This document shows, piece after piece, positions 51,383 through 61,320 of a stretch of DNA of 64,000 nucleotides. Each line of letters starts with the position of its first letter. Within the stretch, counting starts at the first letter, position 1. The notes below the pieces were generated by a model. That model saw nothing but the letters and a program-made list of their open reading frames with translations, was not told the origin of the DNA and did no database searches. This stretch comes from CAZVYN01 sp964631125 (GTDB lineage: Bacteria; Eisenbacteria; RBG-16-71-46; CAIMUX01). The stretch is from contig CAZVYN010000010.1 of assembly GCA_964631125.1 (NCBI GenBank), positions 9,510 to 73,509 on the forward strand, written 5' to 3'. The position numbers and the translations under genes were made by a program.

Positions 51383-52528
51383 CTAGAACGCACGTTTGAG
51401 CTCATGCCGTGACTGTCGATCTTTCAACGCCGCCGTCTTGATCTCGCCGCGGTAGTACTCCATTCGCCACGGCTCGAGCGGCTGGTGATGGGGAAAGCAC
51501 CGTCGCCCGAGCACGTCGTTCCAGCCCATCGGGTGCGTCGCGAGGCCGATCCGCATGGCGGCGGTTTCGTCCGTACCGTTCTCTCGACGTCGTTTCACCG
51601 CGTTGCGCCAGACCTGGAAGATGTGCGCTCGGTCCATCGCGCGCTGCCGCCGTTTGCTGAACGCGATCGTCTCGCGTCGATGATTCGCCTGCGAGTGACG
51701 CAGCAGCAGATCGGTGAGGTTGACGGCGAAGAGCGGGTTGTCCGCGGTGCGGGCGCGGCGCGAGTTCGTCGTGCGGTGTGTGATCGACACGCGCAGCTCC
51801 GTCCTCGACCGAAGTCGAGTCACGACTTTGCGATACGCCGGATGCTCGTCGCTCTCCAGCTCCAGCGTGCCGTCGGTTGGAGCCTTCTCCAGCAACGCGC
51901 CGATCAGACGCTCGACGCCGATCTCGATCGCTGCGGGATCGGGTCGGCCCAGCTCGTTCTCGAGGACCTTTCGGCGCGCCTTCTGCGCCGCCGTCATGCG
52001 TCCCTTGCGCCGTAGTGGAGCGTCAGTGACCTCGTAGAGAAACCACGAATCCTTCCCGGCCGCGACGTTCAGATGGAACGGATGGAACTGCGAGAACTCG
52101 AACGTCTCGAACCCATCGAACGCCACCGGCTCGTCGATGGTCAGCGATTGTGTGAGCTGGCGCTGGAAGACGAGACAGTGACGGCCGAGCCGAGCCAGGT
52201 GTCGACCGATCGTCGTGTGACTGACTTGGAGGTGTCGACCGGCTTGTCGGAGGCCGGTACCGTTGGATGCCAGGCTCGCGATCTGAGGCAGCAGTTGGCG
52301 GTATCGGAGCCAGTAATCCGCGCAGAACGCGCGGGTGGAGAACCGTCGCCGGCAGTGGAGACAGAGATAGAGCTGGAACTTCGCACCGTCGGATCGCCGC
52401 TCATAGAACCCACTCTTGCGCTTCGGCCACGGCTCATCGCTCGGTAGATGGAAGCGGCAGTGTCGGTTCGGGCAGTGCGTCGGGACGAAGTCCGGGTCTT
52501 GATCGGGAGGGAGAGGATGTTTCGACAT
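51383..52528 (-). CDS. Transposase-like protein with N-terminal zinc ribbon
   Basis: ATG 52528 has GGAGG just upstream. The 381-aa protein starts with a zinc-ribbon pair (HCPNRHCRFH and LYLCLHCRRRFS), as in IS1- and IS1595-like transposases, and a helix-turn-helix (LRQAGRHLQVSHTTIGRHLA). The catalytic region has FDGFETFEFSQF, LELESDEHPAYRKVV and HRRETIAFSKRRQRAMDR, a plausible DDE layout. I could not find terminal inverted repeats or target duplications, so the element borders are unknown. The family is not settled. Confidence 0.75.
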   Translation of the reverse strand: MSKHPLPPDQDPDFVPTHCPNRHCRFHLPSDEPWPKRKSGFYERRSDGAKFQLYLCLHCRRRFSTRAFCADYWLRYRQLLPQIASLASNGTGLRQAGRHLQVSHTTIGRHLARLGRHCLVFQRQLTQSLTIDEPVAFDGFETFEFSQFHPFHLNVAAGKDSWFLYEVTDAPLRRKGRMTAAQKARRKVLENELGRPDPAAIEIGVERLIGALLEKAPTDGTLELESDEHPAYRKVVTRLRSRTELRVSITHRTTNSRRARTADNPLFAVNLTDLLLRHSQANHRRETIAFSKRRQRAMDRAHIFQVWRNAVKRRRENGTDETAAMRIGLATHPMGWNDVLGRRCFPHHQPLEPWRMEYYRGEIKTAALKDRQSRHELKRAF

Positions 52529-52593
52529 GCCCTCCGAGCGGTGCGAGATTCACGCCGCGAATGCGCAGTTCTTGATTCCACAACCGGATCAGT

Positions 52594-53562
<969 letters not shown>

Positions 53563-53593
53563 CGCAGCTCGCCCGTCGCTGCCGCCGTCGCCG

Positions 53594-53693
53594 NNNNNNN
53601 NNNNNNNNNNNNNNNNNNNNNNNNNNNNNNNNNNNNNNNNNNNNNNNNNNNNNNNNNNNNNNNNNNNNNNNNNNNNNNNNNNNNNNNNNNNNN
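53594..53693. other. Scaffold gap of 100 N
   Basis: Exactly 100 N between nadA and the aconitase gene, with the repeat GCCGTCGCC on both sides (left GCCGCCGTCGCCG, right GCCGTCGCCGGG). The real length is unknown. Confidence 0.98.
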
Positions 53694-53749
53694 GCCGTCG
53701 CCGGGCCGCTATACTGCGCGGATTCACGTCGACCCCGAGGGAGCCCCGC

Positions 53750-56029
53750 ATGCACACGATCGAGTCGAGTCCGGAGTTCGTCGCGCAGGCCTATGACCGG
53801 ATCGAGCGTCGGTTGACGATCGTGCGCGAGCGGCTCGGAAGGCCGCTCACGTTCGCGGAGAAGACGCTCTTCGGACACCTCGACGACCCCACGGGACAAG
53901 ACCTCACGCGAGGGAAGAGCTACCTGCAGGTGCGGCCCGATCGCGTCGCGATGCAGGATGCGACGGCGCAGATGGCGCTCCTCCAGTTCATCTCCGCGGG
54001 GATCCCGCGGGTGGCGGCGCCGACGACGGTGCACTGCGATCATCTCATCCAGGCGCGGGTCGGCGCGGCGTCCGACCTGAGCGCGGCGCAATACGAGAAC
54101 GAGGAGGTATACGCATTCCTCGCGTCGGCCTCGCAGAAGTACGGCATCGGATTCTGGAAGCCGGGGGCGGGGATCATCCACCAGGTCGTGCTGGAGAATT
54201 ACGCGTTCCCGGGCGGGCTCATGATCGGCACCGACTCGCACACGCCCAACGCCGGCGGGCTCGGCATGTTCGCCTCCGGTGTCGGCGGCGCCGACGCGGT
54301 CGACGTGATGGCCGATCTGCCGTGGGAAGTGAAGAACCCGGGCATCGTCGGCGTCTACCTGACGGGAGAGATGAACGGCTGGACCGCGCCGAAGGATGTC
54401 ATCCTCTACCTCTGCGGCGTACTGACCGTGAAGGGCGGGACGAACAACGTCGTCGAGTACTTCGGGCCGGGCGTGCGTTCGATCTCCTGCACCGGCAAGG
54501 CGACGATCACGAACATGGGCGCGGAGTTGGGCGCGACCACCTCGATCTTCCCGTATGACGAGCGGATGGAGCGGTACCTGCGCAGCACGCAGCGCGGCGC
54601 GCTGGCCGACCTCGCCAACCACCGGCGCGCGCTGCTCCAGGCCGATCCCGAGGTGGAGCGCGATCCGGGCAAGTACTTCGACCGGATCGTCGAGATCGAC
54701 CTCTCCAAACTGGAGCCGCATGTCGTCGGACCGCACACGCCCGATCTGGCCCGGCCGGTCTCGCAAATGGCGGCCGACGTGCGCGCCCATGGCTACGTCG
54801 ATCAGATCTCGGTCGCGCTCGTCGGCTCGTGCACCAACTCCTCGTACGAGGACATCGAGCGCGCCGCTTCGGTCGCGCGGCAGGCGCGGAAGCATGGCGG
54901 GAAGATCGCGACGCCGTTCCTCGTCACGCCGGGTTCGGAGCAGGTGCACGCCACCATCCAGCGGGACGGTCAGATGGCCGACCTGGAGGCGATCGGCGCG
55001 ACGGTGCTCGCCAACGCCTGCGGGCCCTGCATCGGCCAGTGGAAGCGCGACGATCTGAAGCCGGGGGAGAAGAACTCGATCCTGACCTCGTTCAATCGAA
55101 ACTTCCCCGCACGCAACGACGGCAACGCGCAGACCGAGGCGTTCATCGCCAGCCCGGAGATCGTCGTGGCGTATGGACTGGCCGGGCGGCTCTCGTTCAA
55201 TCCGCTGACCGATGAGCTGATCGGCGGCAACGGCGCGCCGTATCGACTGTCGCCGCCCGCGCCCGCGCCTGAAGTGCCGCCGAACGGATTCGTCCATGCG
55301 TACTCGGGATACCTCGCGCCGGCGGACGACGGCGCCGCGATTGCGTTGTCGGTCGATCCGACGAGCGAACGGCTGCAGATCTTGGACCCGTTTGCGGCAT
55401 GGGACGGCCTCGACTTCCTCGGGCTTCCGGTGCTGCTCAAGGCCAAGGGGAAGTGCACCACCGACCACATCTCGCCCGCCGGCAAGTGGCTGAGGTATCG
55501 CGGTCATCTCGATCGGATCAGCGACAACATGTTCACCGGGGCGATCAACGCCTTCTCGCAGGCGCCGGGGACCGGCCACAACCAGCTCACCGGCCGCGAC
55601 GAGGAGCCGATCCCCGCGATCGCGCGGGAGTACCTGGCGGCCCGACTGCGCTGGGTGGCGATCGGCGATGAGAACTACGGCGAGGGTTCGAGTCGCGAAC
55701 ATGCCGCCATGTCGCCGCGCTACCTGGGGGCGGCGGCGATCGTCGCGCGAAGCTTCGCGCGCATCCACGAGTCGAACCTGAAGAAGCAGGGGCTCCTGCC
55801 GCTCACCTTCGGGGATCCCGCCGACTACGACCGCATCGGGCGCTCGGACCGACTCGATCTGTTGGGCCTGGCGGATCTGGCCCCGGGCCGTGAAGTCCAT
55901 GCGCGGCTGCATCATCCGGACGGGACGAGCGAGGCTCTGGTCCTTCGGCAGACGCTGAATCACGAGCAGATCCGGTGGTTCCGCGCCGGCTCGGCCCTCA
56001 ACCGGATGCGTGAGCGGCTGGCGGGCTGA
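53750..56029 (+). CDS. acn: Aconitate hydratase (mitochondrial type)
   Basis: The 759-aa enzyme interconverts citrate and isocitrate in the TCA cycle. The [4Fe-4S] cysteines lie in VGSCTNSSYED and NACGPCIGQW, substrate-site segments in HCDHLIQARV, GTDSHTPNAGGLG and EGSSREHAAMSPRYLG. The length and order match the mitochondrial-type family rather than the longer AcnA. Its ATG lies 56 bp after the gap. The following pilus-type gene is 80 bp away with its own Shine-Dalgarno. Confidence 0.96.
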   Translation: MHTIESSPEFVAQAYDRIERRLTIVRERLGRPLTFAEKTLFGHLDDPTGQDLTRGKSYLQVRPDRVAMQDATAQMALLQFISAGIPRVAAPTTVHCDHLIQARVGAASDLSAAQYENEEVYAFLASASQKYGIGFWKPGAGIIHQVVLENYAFPGGLMIGTDSHTPNAGGLGMFASGVGGADAVDVMADLPWEVKNPGIVGVYLTGEMNGWTAPKDVILYLCGVLTVKGGTNNVVEYFGPGVRSISCTGKATITNMGAELGATTSIFPYDERMERYLRSTQRGALADLANHRRALLQADPEVERDPGKYFDRIVEIDLSKLEPHVVGPHTPDLARPVSQMAADVRAHGYVDQISVALVGSCTNSSYEDIERAASVARQARKHGGKIATPFLVTPGSEQVHATIQRDGQMADLEAIGATVLANACGPCIGQWKRDDLKPGEKNSILTSFNRNFPARNDGNAQTEAFIASPEIVVAYGLAGRLSFNPLTDELIGGNGAPYRLSPPAPAPEVPPNGFVHAYSGYLAPADDGAAIALSVDPTSERLQILDPFAAWDGLDFLGLPVLLKAKGKCTTDHISPAGKWLRYRGHLDRISDNMFTGAINAFSQAPGTGHNQLTGRDEEPIPAIAREYLAARLRWVAIGDENYGEGSSREHAAMSPRYLGAAAIVARSFARIHESNLKKQGLLPLTFGDPADYDRIGRSDRLDLLGLADLAPGREVHARLHHPDGTSEALVLRQTLNHEQIRWFRAGSALNRMRERLAG

Positions 56030-56109
56030 GCTCGAAGTTCATGGGTTGACACGCTCCGCGACAGTTGAGAAGCGGTCTCTTCCGTCCGATAGCGGGACGG
56101 GAGATACCA

Positions 56110-57630
56110 ATGGACGTTCGACCGAACAGCCCACCCGCGAGCACGCGCCTGCTCGGAGAGATCCTCTTGGAAGAGGGCTATCTCCAGCACGACGACCTGG
56201 TCCGGCTCGTACAGCACCAACGCAATCTTCCGCTGAATGAGCGCAAGCCGATCGGCCGCCTCGCCGTCGAGCTCGGCTATCTGACGGAAGCTCAATTGCG
56301 CACGACGCTGGACGTGCACGGCAAGCGCCTCAGCCTGGGCGAGCTGCTCGTCGCGCGCGGTTCGATCTCTCGCGAAGATCTCGCGCGAGCGTTGGAGCGG
56401 CAGGCCAACGAGGGCGGCCTCCTCGGCGAGTTGCTCGTGAGCAGCGGGTGTCTCGACGAAGTGGCGCTGGCCGAAACGTTGGCGGAGCAGGCCGACCTAC
56501 CGTATGTCCCCCTCGGGGCCGACGACCCGCTGGAGGCGAATCTCGCGCGTTGGGTGAATCCGTACTACGCGAGCCACCACGGCATCGTGCCGGTCGGTCG
56601 TCTGGGACGACGCCTGACCGTCGGCATCTGGCACCCGACTTCGATCGGCTGCGCGGCCGAGCTCGAGAACTCCACCGGAATGCTCGTTCGCTTCGTCATC
56701 TCGACCCGGAGTCAAGTCGACGCGCGGGTCAAGGCGCTCTACGGAATCACCCCGCAGCCGCCGCGCGGGGGCGGTCCGGTCACGCAGAAGATCACGCTCG
56801 TCACGCGCCCCGCTCTCATGGTCGAAGGGCCACTCGCGCCGTTCGGTTTCGATTCCGTCCGCGCGGCCGAACTCGACACGCTGCTTCGCGGCGGCGAGGG
56901 GGATGGCGTCTTCTTGGTCAGCGGTCCCGGCGGCGCTCAGCTCGAGGAGTTCTATCTCAGGCTCTGGCGGTACGGCCAAGAACTGGATCGCTCGAACGAA
57001 CAGGGCTGCGAGGGCGCCGGTGAGATCCGCGATCAGCGGACCGCCGAACGGATCTTCCGCACGAGGAATGCGCAGGGCGTCCGGCTCGGCTTCATCGCGT
57101 CGGAGCACTCCGTCGGAGCGCTCCAGCGACTGATCGACCTGGGCATCCATCCCGACCGGGTGCAAGGGCTCTTGCTCGGAGTCTTGACGGTGTGTCCGGT
57201 GCGGCAGGTCTGCGCTCAGTGCAGCGAGAGCTACGAACCGCATTCGCTCGTGCAGCAGGAATGGTTCGGACCGGGCGGGCCGAATGCCGTTCGCTCGATT
57301 CCCGCGGCTCGTTGGCGGCGCGGGCGCGGCTGCAAGACCTGCGTCGGAACCGGATTCCTCGGCGAAGTCGTGCTGCACGAACTCTGGACGCCGGACGAGA
57401 CGGAGCGGCGGCAGATCGCCCATCGATTGCCGATGCGTTCGGTACGCGATCACGCGGCGGAGCGGATCGATACGCTCGGTCGCAACGGCCTCGACCGCGC
57501 GATGGCCGGCCTCACGACGCTGGAGGAGTTGCTGAAGCGACTCCCGGTCGACGAGGTGCGCTTGGTGCGGGCCTCGCTCCGTGCGCGCGGGGATGATGCC
57601 TCGCCGGATCCGGAGCGACGCGCGGCCTGA
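56110..57630 (+). CDS. MshEN-domain protein with degenerate GspE/PilB ATPase
   Basis: ATG 56110 follows GGGAG. The 506-aa protein has N-terminal MshEN/T2SSE_N modules (LLGEILLEEGYLQHDDLVRL, SLGELLVARGSISREDLARA and LLGELLVSSGCLDEVALAET). The rest aligns with PilB/GspE but key parts are lost: where Walker A (GPTGSGKT) should be there is VSGPGGAQLEEFY, and the region between is shortened. Walker B (GEIRDQRTAERI), the His box (IASEHS) and the zinc cysteines (CPVRQVCAQC, GCKTCVGTGFLGEVV) remain. So ATP hydrolysis is unlikely. A c-di-GMP-binding adaptor for a type IV pilus or type II secretion ATPase is inferred; 3 MshEN-like stretches are seen. Confidence 0.85.
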   Translation: MDVRPNSPPASTRLLGEILLEEGYLQHDDLVRLVQHQRNLPLNERKPIGRLAVELGYLTEAQLRTTLDVHGKRLSLGELLVARGSISREDLARALERQANEGGLLGELLVSSGCLDEVALAETLAEQADLPYVPLGADDPLEANLARWVNPYYASHHGIVPVGRLGRRLTVGIWHPTSIGCAAELENSTGMLVRFVISTRSQVDARVKALYGITPQPPRGGGPVTQKITLVTRPALMVEGPLAPFGFDSVRAAELDTLLRGGEGDGVFLVSGPGGAQLEEFYLRLWRYGQELDRSNEQGCEGAGEIRDQRTAERIFRTRNAQGVRLGFIASEHSVGALQRLIDLGIHPDRVQGLLLGVLTVCPVRQVCAQCSESYEPHSLVQQEWFGPGGPNAVRSIPAARWRRGRGCKTCVGTGFLGEVVLHELWTPDETERRQIAHRLPMRSVRDHAAERIDTLGRNGLDRAMAGLTTLEELLKRLPVDEVRLVRASLRARGDDASPDPERRAA

Positions 57631-57647
57631 GCGAGCCGAGGTTGCGG

Positions 57648-59138
57648 TCAGCCGCGATGCGATCGGTAGCGCGTGAACGCGTCGGTCGCGTCGAAGGCGG
57701 GATCGCTCCATCGCGACGCTTCGATCCCGAACCAACCCCCGTTGTCCCGGCGATCCACCACCCGCCGGATCTGGATCAGATGCTCGACCGAGATGTTGTC
57801 GAGCCGATCGTTGCCCGCGTGGGCGCCGCAGGTCAGGGTGAGCGACGGCCGCAGCCGGTTGTATGCCCCGCCGATCGCGCCCTCGGTCGTCGGCGTGTTC
57901 AGCAAGATGCGACCGGCCGGCAGTCCTTCGAACTCGTCGATCACGCGGGGATCGGTGGTATGCAGCCCCAGCGTGTGGCCGGCGCCGCCGAGTGAGAGGA
58001 TCGCCGCGCAGGCGTCTCTCCCGGTGAAGTGATCCTCGACTTCGATCCACCCGAGCACCGGCGCCAAGATCTCGTGGGCCAATGGCTCGTCCTCGAGCGC
58101 GCGACCGGATGGCCGTGTAGATGGCCGTGTGAACGGCAAAGCGGCAAGCAGCAGCTTCGTTCCCACGGGCGCCTCGAATCCGGCCAACTCTGCGATGCGC
58201 GCCGCCGGCTGTCCCACCACCTCGGCCCGCATGCTCCGCTTCTCCGCGTCGAAGCAGATCGGTCCCAACGCCCGGGTTTGATCGGCGTTGCACATGTACG
58301 CGCCGAGTTCCACGAGCCGGTGCTGTAGCTCGGCCGCGATCGCGCGATCGACCACGACCGTCTGCTCGCTCGCGCAGACCGTCCCTTGGTCGAACGTCTT
58401 CGACTGGAAGATGCACGCCGCCGCGCTCTGCAAGTCGGCCGAGGCATGCACGTAGACCGGCACGTTGCCCGGACCGACGCCGATCGTCGGCTTGCCGGTG
58501 GCTTGCGCGGTGCGGACGATGCTCGAAGTTCCGGTCGCGAGGATCAGGCCCGTCGCGCGATGGCGCATCACCCGATCGAGCGCCTCGCTCTGCGGCTTCG
58601 TGATCCACTGGACCGCCTCGGCGGGCGCCCCCGCCGCGACTGCCGCCTCCATCAGCACGCGGCCCGCCTCACGCGTGCAGCGTCGCGCGCCGCGATGCGG
58701 GCTGAAGATCACCGCGTTGCGCGTTTTCAAGCAGAACAGGATCTTCGTGATCACCGTCGACGTCGGGTTGGTCACCGGCGTGAGTGCGACGATCGGACCG
58801 ACCGGCTCTGCGATCTCCACGATGCCCGCCGTCTCGTCTCGCCAGACGTCCCCGACCGTGCGCCGCCCGACCAGGTCTTCGTGCACGATCAGACTGGCCC
58901 AAGCGTTCTTCCAGATCTTGTGCTCGAGCACCCCCATGCCGGTCTCTTCGCACGCCAGCTTCGCCAGGTCGATGCGCGCGTCGAACGCCGCCCGCGCCGT
59001 CGCCTCCACGATCCGATCGACCTGCTCTTGCCCGAAGCCTCGCATCGCCTCCATCGCGGCCTCGGCGCGAGCGAGGAGTTCATCGGCGTAGGTCTGGAAC
59101 GGATCGGTGTGCGTCGCGGTCGGCTCGGCGTCGTTCAT
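57648..59138 (-). CDS. CoA-acylating aldehyde dehydrogenase (EutE/AdhE-N type)
   Basis: ATG 59138 has GGAGGGG upstream. The 496-aa protein is of the CoA-acetylating aldehyde dehydrogenase group (EutE, PduP or the N-terminal half of AdhE): ALTPVTNPTSTVITKILFCL, GPGNVPVYVHASAD and the catalytic Cys in FDQGTVCASEQTVVV; the family ending THAGNDRLDN-like segment is AHAGNDRLDNISVEHL. It converts aldehydes to acyl-CoA. No microcompartment shell genes are seen, so it is probably free-standing. Its start overlaps the end of an IS1380 remnant, which may have brought or removed the upstream region. Confidence 0.93.
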   Translation of the reverse strand: MNDAEPTATHTDPFQTYADELLARAEAAMEAMRGFGQEQVDRIVEATARAAFDARIDLAKLACEETGMGVLEHKIWKNAWASLIVHEDLVGRRTVGDVWRDETAGIVEIAEPVGPIVALTPVTNPTSTVITKILFCLKTRNAVIFSPHRGARRCTREAGRVLMEAAVAAGAPAEAVQWITKPQSEALDRVMRHRATGLILATGTSSIVRTAQATGKPTIGVGPGNVPVYVHASADLQSAAACIFQSKTFDQGTVCASEQTVVVDRAIAAELQHRLVELGAYMCNADQTRALGPICFDAEKRSMRAEVVGQPAARIAELAGFEAPVGTKLLLAALPFTRPSTRPSGRALEDEPLAHEILAPVLGWIEVEDHFTGRDACAAILSLGGAGHTLGLHTTDPRVIDEFEGLPAGRILLNTPTTEGAIGGAYNRLRPSLTLTCGAHAGNDRLDNISVEHLIQIRRVVDRRDNGGWFGIEASRWSDPAFDATDAFTRYRSHRG

Positions 59139-59466
59139 GCAGTCCCCTCCGCGGTCGGCGGTCGATAACTCGACAACAAGTGGCGGACTCGGCGGGCGGG
59201 CCCGAATCTCTGCAGCTCGCGGCCCGACTCTTGGTTCTCGAAGCGCGACAGCGTCGGCTGCGACGCCAAGGTCTCTTCACCGCAGGGCTCGAGTACGATC
59301 AAGAGTCGATGAACGGGGTCGCTCTTCAGCCGCGCCGATTCGTTGGCGTCAGAGTAGTCGCTGGTGAGACCGTGGACGCGCTGGAAAGCATCTCTCGCAG
59401 GTCATCCACGACCTTGCCGGGTCGCCGCCGATCGATCCGACGACGCGAGAGATGGTCGGCCAGTCC
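59135..59466 (-). pseudogene. IS1380-family transposase remnant with frameshift
   Basis: On the minus strand one frame reads GLADHLSRRRIDRRRPGKVV then DDLREML, and after a shift near 59385 another frame reads QRVHGLTSDYSDANESARLK, SDPVHRLL and LASQPTLSRFENQESGRELQ. These are the N-terminal motifs of IS1380 transposases (GLAD, Y-x-D-x-N-D, D-P, LASQPTLSRLEN). The rest of the transposase is missing. The frame runs on to the ATGA at the start of the aldehyde dehydrogenase gene. Confidence 0.75.
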
Positions 59467-59491
59467 TCTTCAGGTTCGTGAATTGTCCGGG

Positions 59492-60856
59492 TTAGCGAAA
59501 CCGCGCCTTGATCCCGCCCCACGACTCCTCGAGCTGCGGACTCGCCGTGCACGGGTTCGAGAAACACCCGATGCCATCCCCCGAGTAGTCTCCACTCAGT
59601 CCGGCGCACACCGCTTCCAACGTGACGAAGCACGACCCGTCCGGGAGACAACAAGCGCCCTCTCCCGGACCAAAACTGCACCCCACTCCGAGCGCTCCGA
59701 TCTGCTCGCCGCAAGGGCTGGGTGCGGCGGCGCATGGAGAGTATTCATCGATGGAGAACGTTCCTGCCGAATTGTATCCATCTGGGCACAACGGGGCGTC
59801 GCACAGCCGCGGGTCGCCATACACGTGAGGTGCGCCGAGTTCGAGGTCGATATCTCCGTGGATCGCGCTCAGGTCAATCGCGCAACAGTACAATTCCAAC
59901 TCACCACCATCGCGCACCGTGATGTCATCTCTCGATCCGTGCACATCACAGTTATTGCGAAATATTGTGTTTCGTACGCTCGCGTGCGCGCCCGCATTCA
60001 CCCAGAGCCCGCCGTAGCTGAATCCACGGTTCGATCCGACCGTGCATCGGTCCATCGTGAGTGTACCGTTCGAGGAAACGGCCGCTGCGCCGTTACCTCC
60101 GGCCAACCCACAGCCTGTCAGCGATATCGTTCCTCCACCGGCGACCGCCCCGGCCTCCAGGCTATCGAGAATGTCACAGTTCCGGATGTCGGCCCGAGCT
60201 CCAGGCGCGACCTCGATTGCGGCAGCGATGGCAGATCGCTCCACGTGACACTCTTCCATCTCGAGAATCGCGGAACCCTCGACAGAGATCGCGGAGCCGG
60301 AGGTCACAGATTCGCACCGGAGAAACAAGCACCTTTGGACCAGAGGCTTGGCTTGACCGTCGCAGAGGATACCACCTCCTCCGCGCGGCTCGCCGTAGCC
60401 AAGGGAGAGGCAGGAGGTGAACTCGCACTCAGCGATCGTCGGCGCGGCGTCGCCTCGAATCCAGACGCCAGCTCCGCCGTCATGCACGCTGTTCTCTATT
60501 CTGATCCCCTGCAACACCGCATCGCGACCCTCACTCGAGTCGAAGATGAATGCTCGATGCGACCCATCCTGGCCGTAGAGCAAGTCGAGAGTGACACTGC
60601 CGAATCCGTCTCGAGGCCGGATAGTGATCGCCTTTCCGCGAAAGCTGAGATCGCGATTTCCGTCGCCGGAGTAGGCGCCCGGCGCAATCTCGACGACATC
60701 GCCATCTTGCGCTGCGTCGATGGCCGCTTGGATCGTCGAGTGATCCGCCGGTACATGGATGACCGCCGCTTGGACGTCTCCTCCCCAGCAACCGCCGCTC
60801 ACGGCCACAAACAACAGACCGAAAGCGATGCCGGCGGCTGCGCGTCTCAGATACAT
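59492..60856 (-). CDS. Secreted parallel beta-helix protein with GACC repeat and SWG tail
   Basis: ATG 60856 follows GAGG by 5 nt, 11 bp after the stop of the preceding ORF. The 454-aa product has a signal peptide (IAFGLLFVAVSGGCWGGDVQA) and the pectate-lyase-like start VIHVPADHSTIQAAIDAAQD, then right-handed beta-helix coils (EGRDAVLQGIRIENSVHDGG, CEFTSCLSLGYGEP, CCAIDLSAI). It ends with one GACC unit (GEGACCLPDGSCFVTLEAVC) and the tail EESWGGIKARFR. The helix is probably a glycan-binding or structural repeat, without the catalytic residues of lyases that I could confirm. It shares its tail with proteins at 1827 and 3730. Confidence 0.88.
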   Translation of the reverse strand: MYLRRAAAGIAFGLLFVAVSGGCWGGDVQAAVIHVPADHSTIQAAIDAAQDGDVVEIAPGAYSGDGNRDLSFRGKAITIRPRDGFGSVTLDLLYGQDGSHRAFIFDSSEGRDAVLQGIRIENSVHDGGAGVWIRGDAAPTIAECEFTSCLSLGYGEPRGGGGILCDGQAKPLVQRCLFLRCESVTSGSAISVEGSAILEMEECHVERSAIAAAIEVAPGARADIRNCDILDSLEAGAVAGGGTISLTGCGLAGGNGAAAVSSNGTLTMDRCTVGSNRGFSYGGLWVNAGAHASVRNTIFRNNCDVHGSRDDITVRDGGELELYCCAIDLSAIHGDIDLELGAPHVYGDPRLCDAPLCPDGYNSAGTFSIDEYSPCAAAPSPCGEQIGALGVGCSFGPGEGACCLPDGSCFVTLEAVCAGLSGDYSGDGIGCFSNPCTASPQLEESWGGIKARFR

Positions 60857-60867
60857 AGCGACCTCGC

Positions 60868-61320
60868 TTACCGTAGGACTACCATACGAGACGTGACCGC
60901 TTCGGAGCCTTGAGTGAGCCGTGCGAAGTAAATTCCGTTCGGGAGTCGGCGCCCACTCGCCGCGAGTCCGTCCCAACTGATCCGCCGCACCGTCTGACGA
61001 TCCTCGGCGGGAAAATGCTGCTGCCAGACGACCCGACCAGAGACATCAAGGATGTCCAACGTGGAGGAAACTCCGCTGATGTTCCCGAGATCGATTCGAA
61101 TTGGCGGGCGCCCAGGTGAACCAGCGACCGTGACAGAGAGGTCTGGCAGGGGGAAACTCTCCTGTGCGGACGCCGTGGTGATTGCAGTAATGAGGGTGTA
61201 TGCAACCTGCATGTCTTCGGGAGCCACAATCCACTCGATGTGTTCTTCGGTCACCATGTCGATCTGTTCAAGCGTGTATCCTCGAACTACCGTTCTTCCT
61301 GATGGCTCGATGGGGTCCAT
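60868..61320 (-). CDS. C-terminal FlgD/T9SS-like domain ORF, in frame with the next gene
   Basis: The 150-aa frame begins ATG 61320 right after a TAG (61323-61321) and stays in the frame of the upstream gene. Residues 1-50 are helical (TLEQIDMVTEEHIEWIVAPE). Residues about 55-150 are a FlgD/T9SS-type domain (STLDILDVSGRVVWQQHF, NGIYFARLTQGSEAVTSRM). It has no signal peptide, so on its own it could not reach the surface. It is therefore probably the C-terminal part of the upstream secreted protein, cut off by the TAG. No separate Shine-Dalgarno is clear. Confidence 0.6.
   Translation of the reverse strand: MDPIEPSGRTVVRGYTLEQIDMVTEEHIEWIVAPEDMQVAYTLITAITTASAQESFPLPDLSVTVAGSPGRPPIRIDLGNISGVSSTLDILDVSGRVVWQQHFPAEDRQTVRRISWDGLAASGRRLPNGIYFARLTQGSEAVTSRMVVLR

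Noticed and set aside
56497..58608. Long minus-strand frame opposite the GspE-like gene and in another frame of the aldehyde dehydrogenase gene
   Set aside because: Overlaps two well supported genes and has shadow-type composition.
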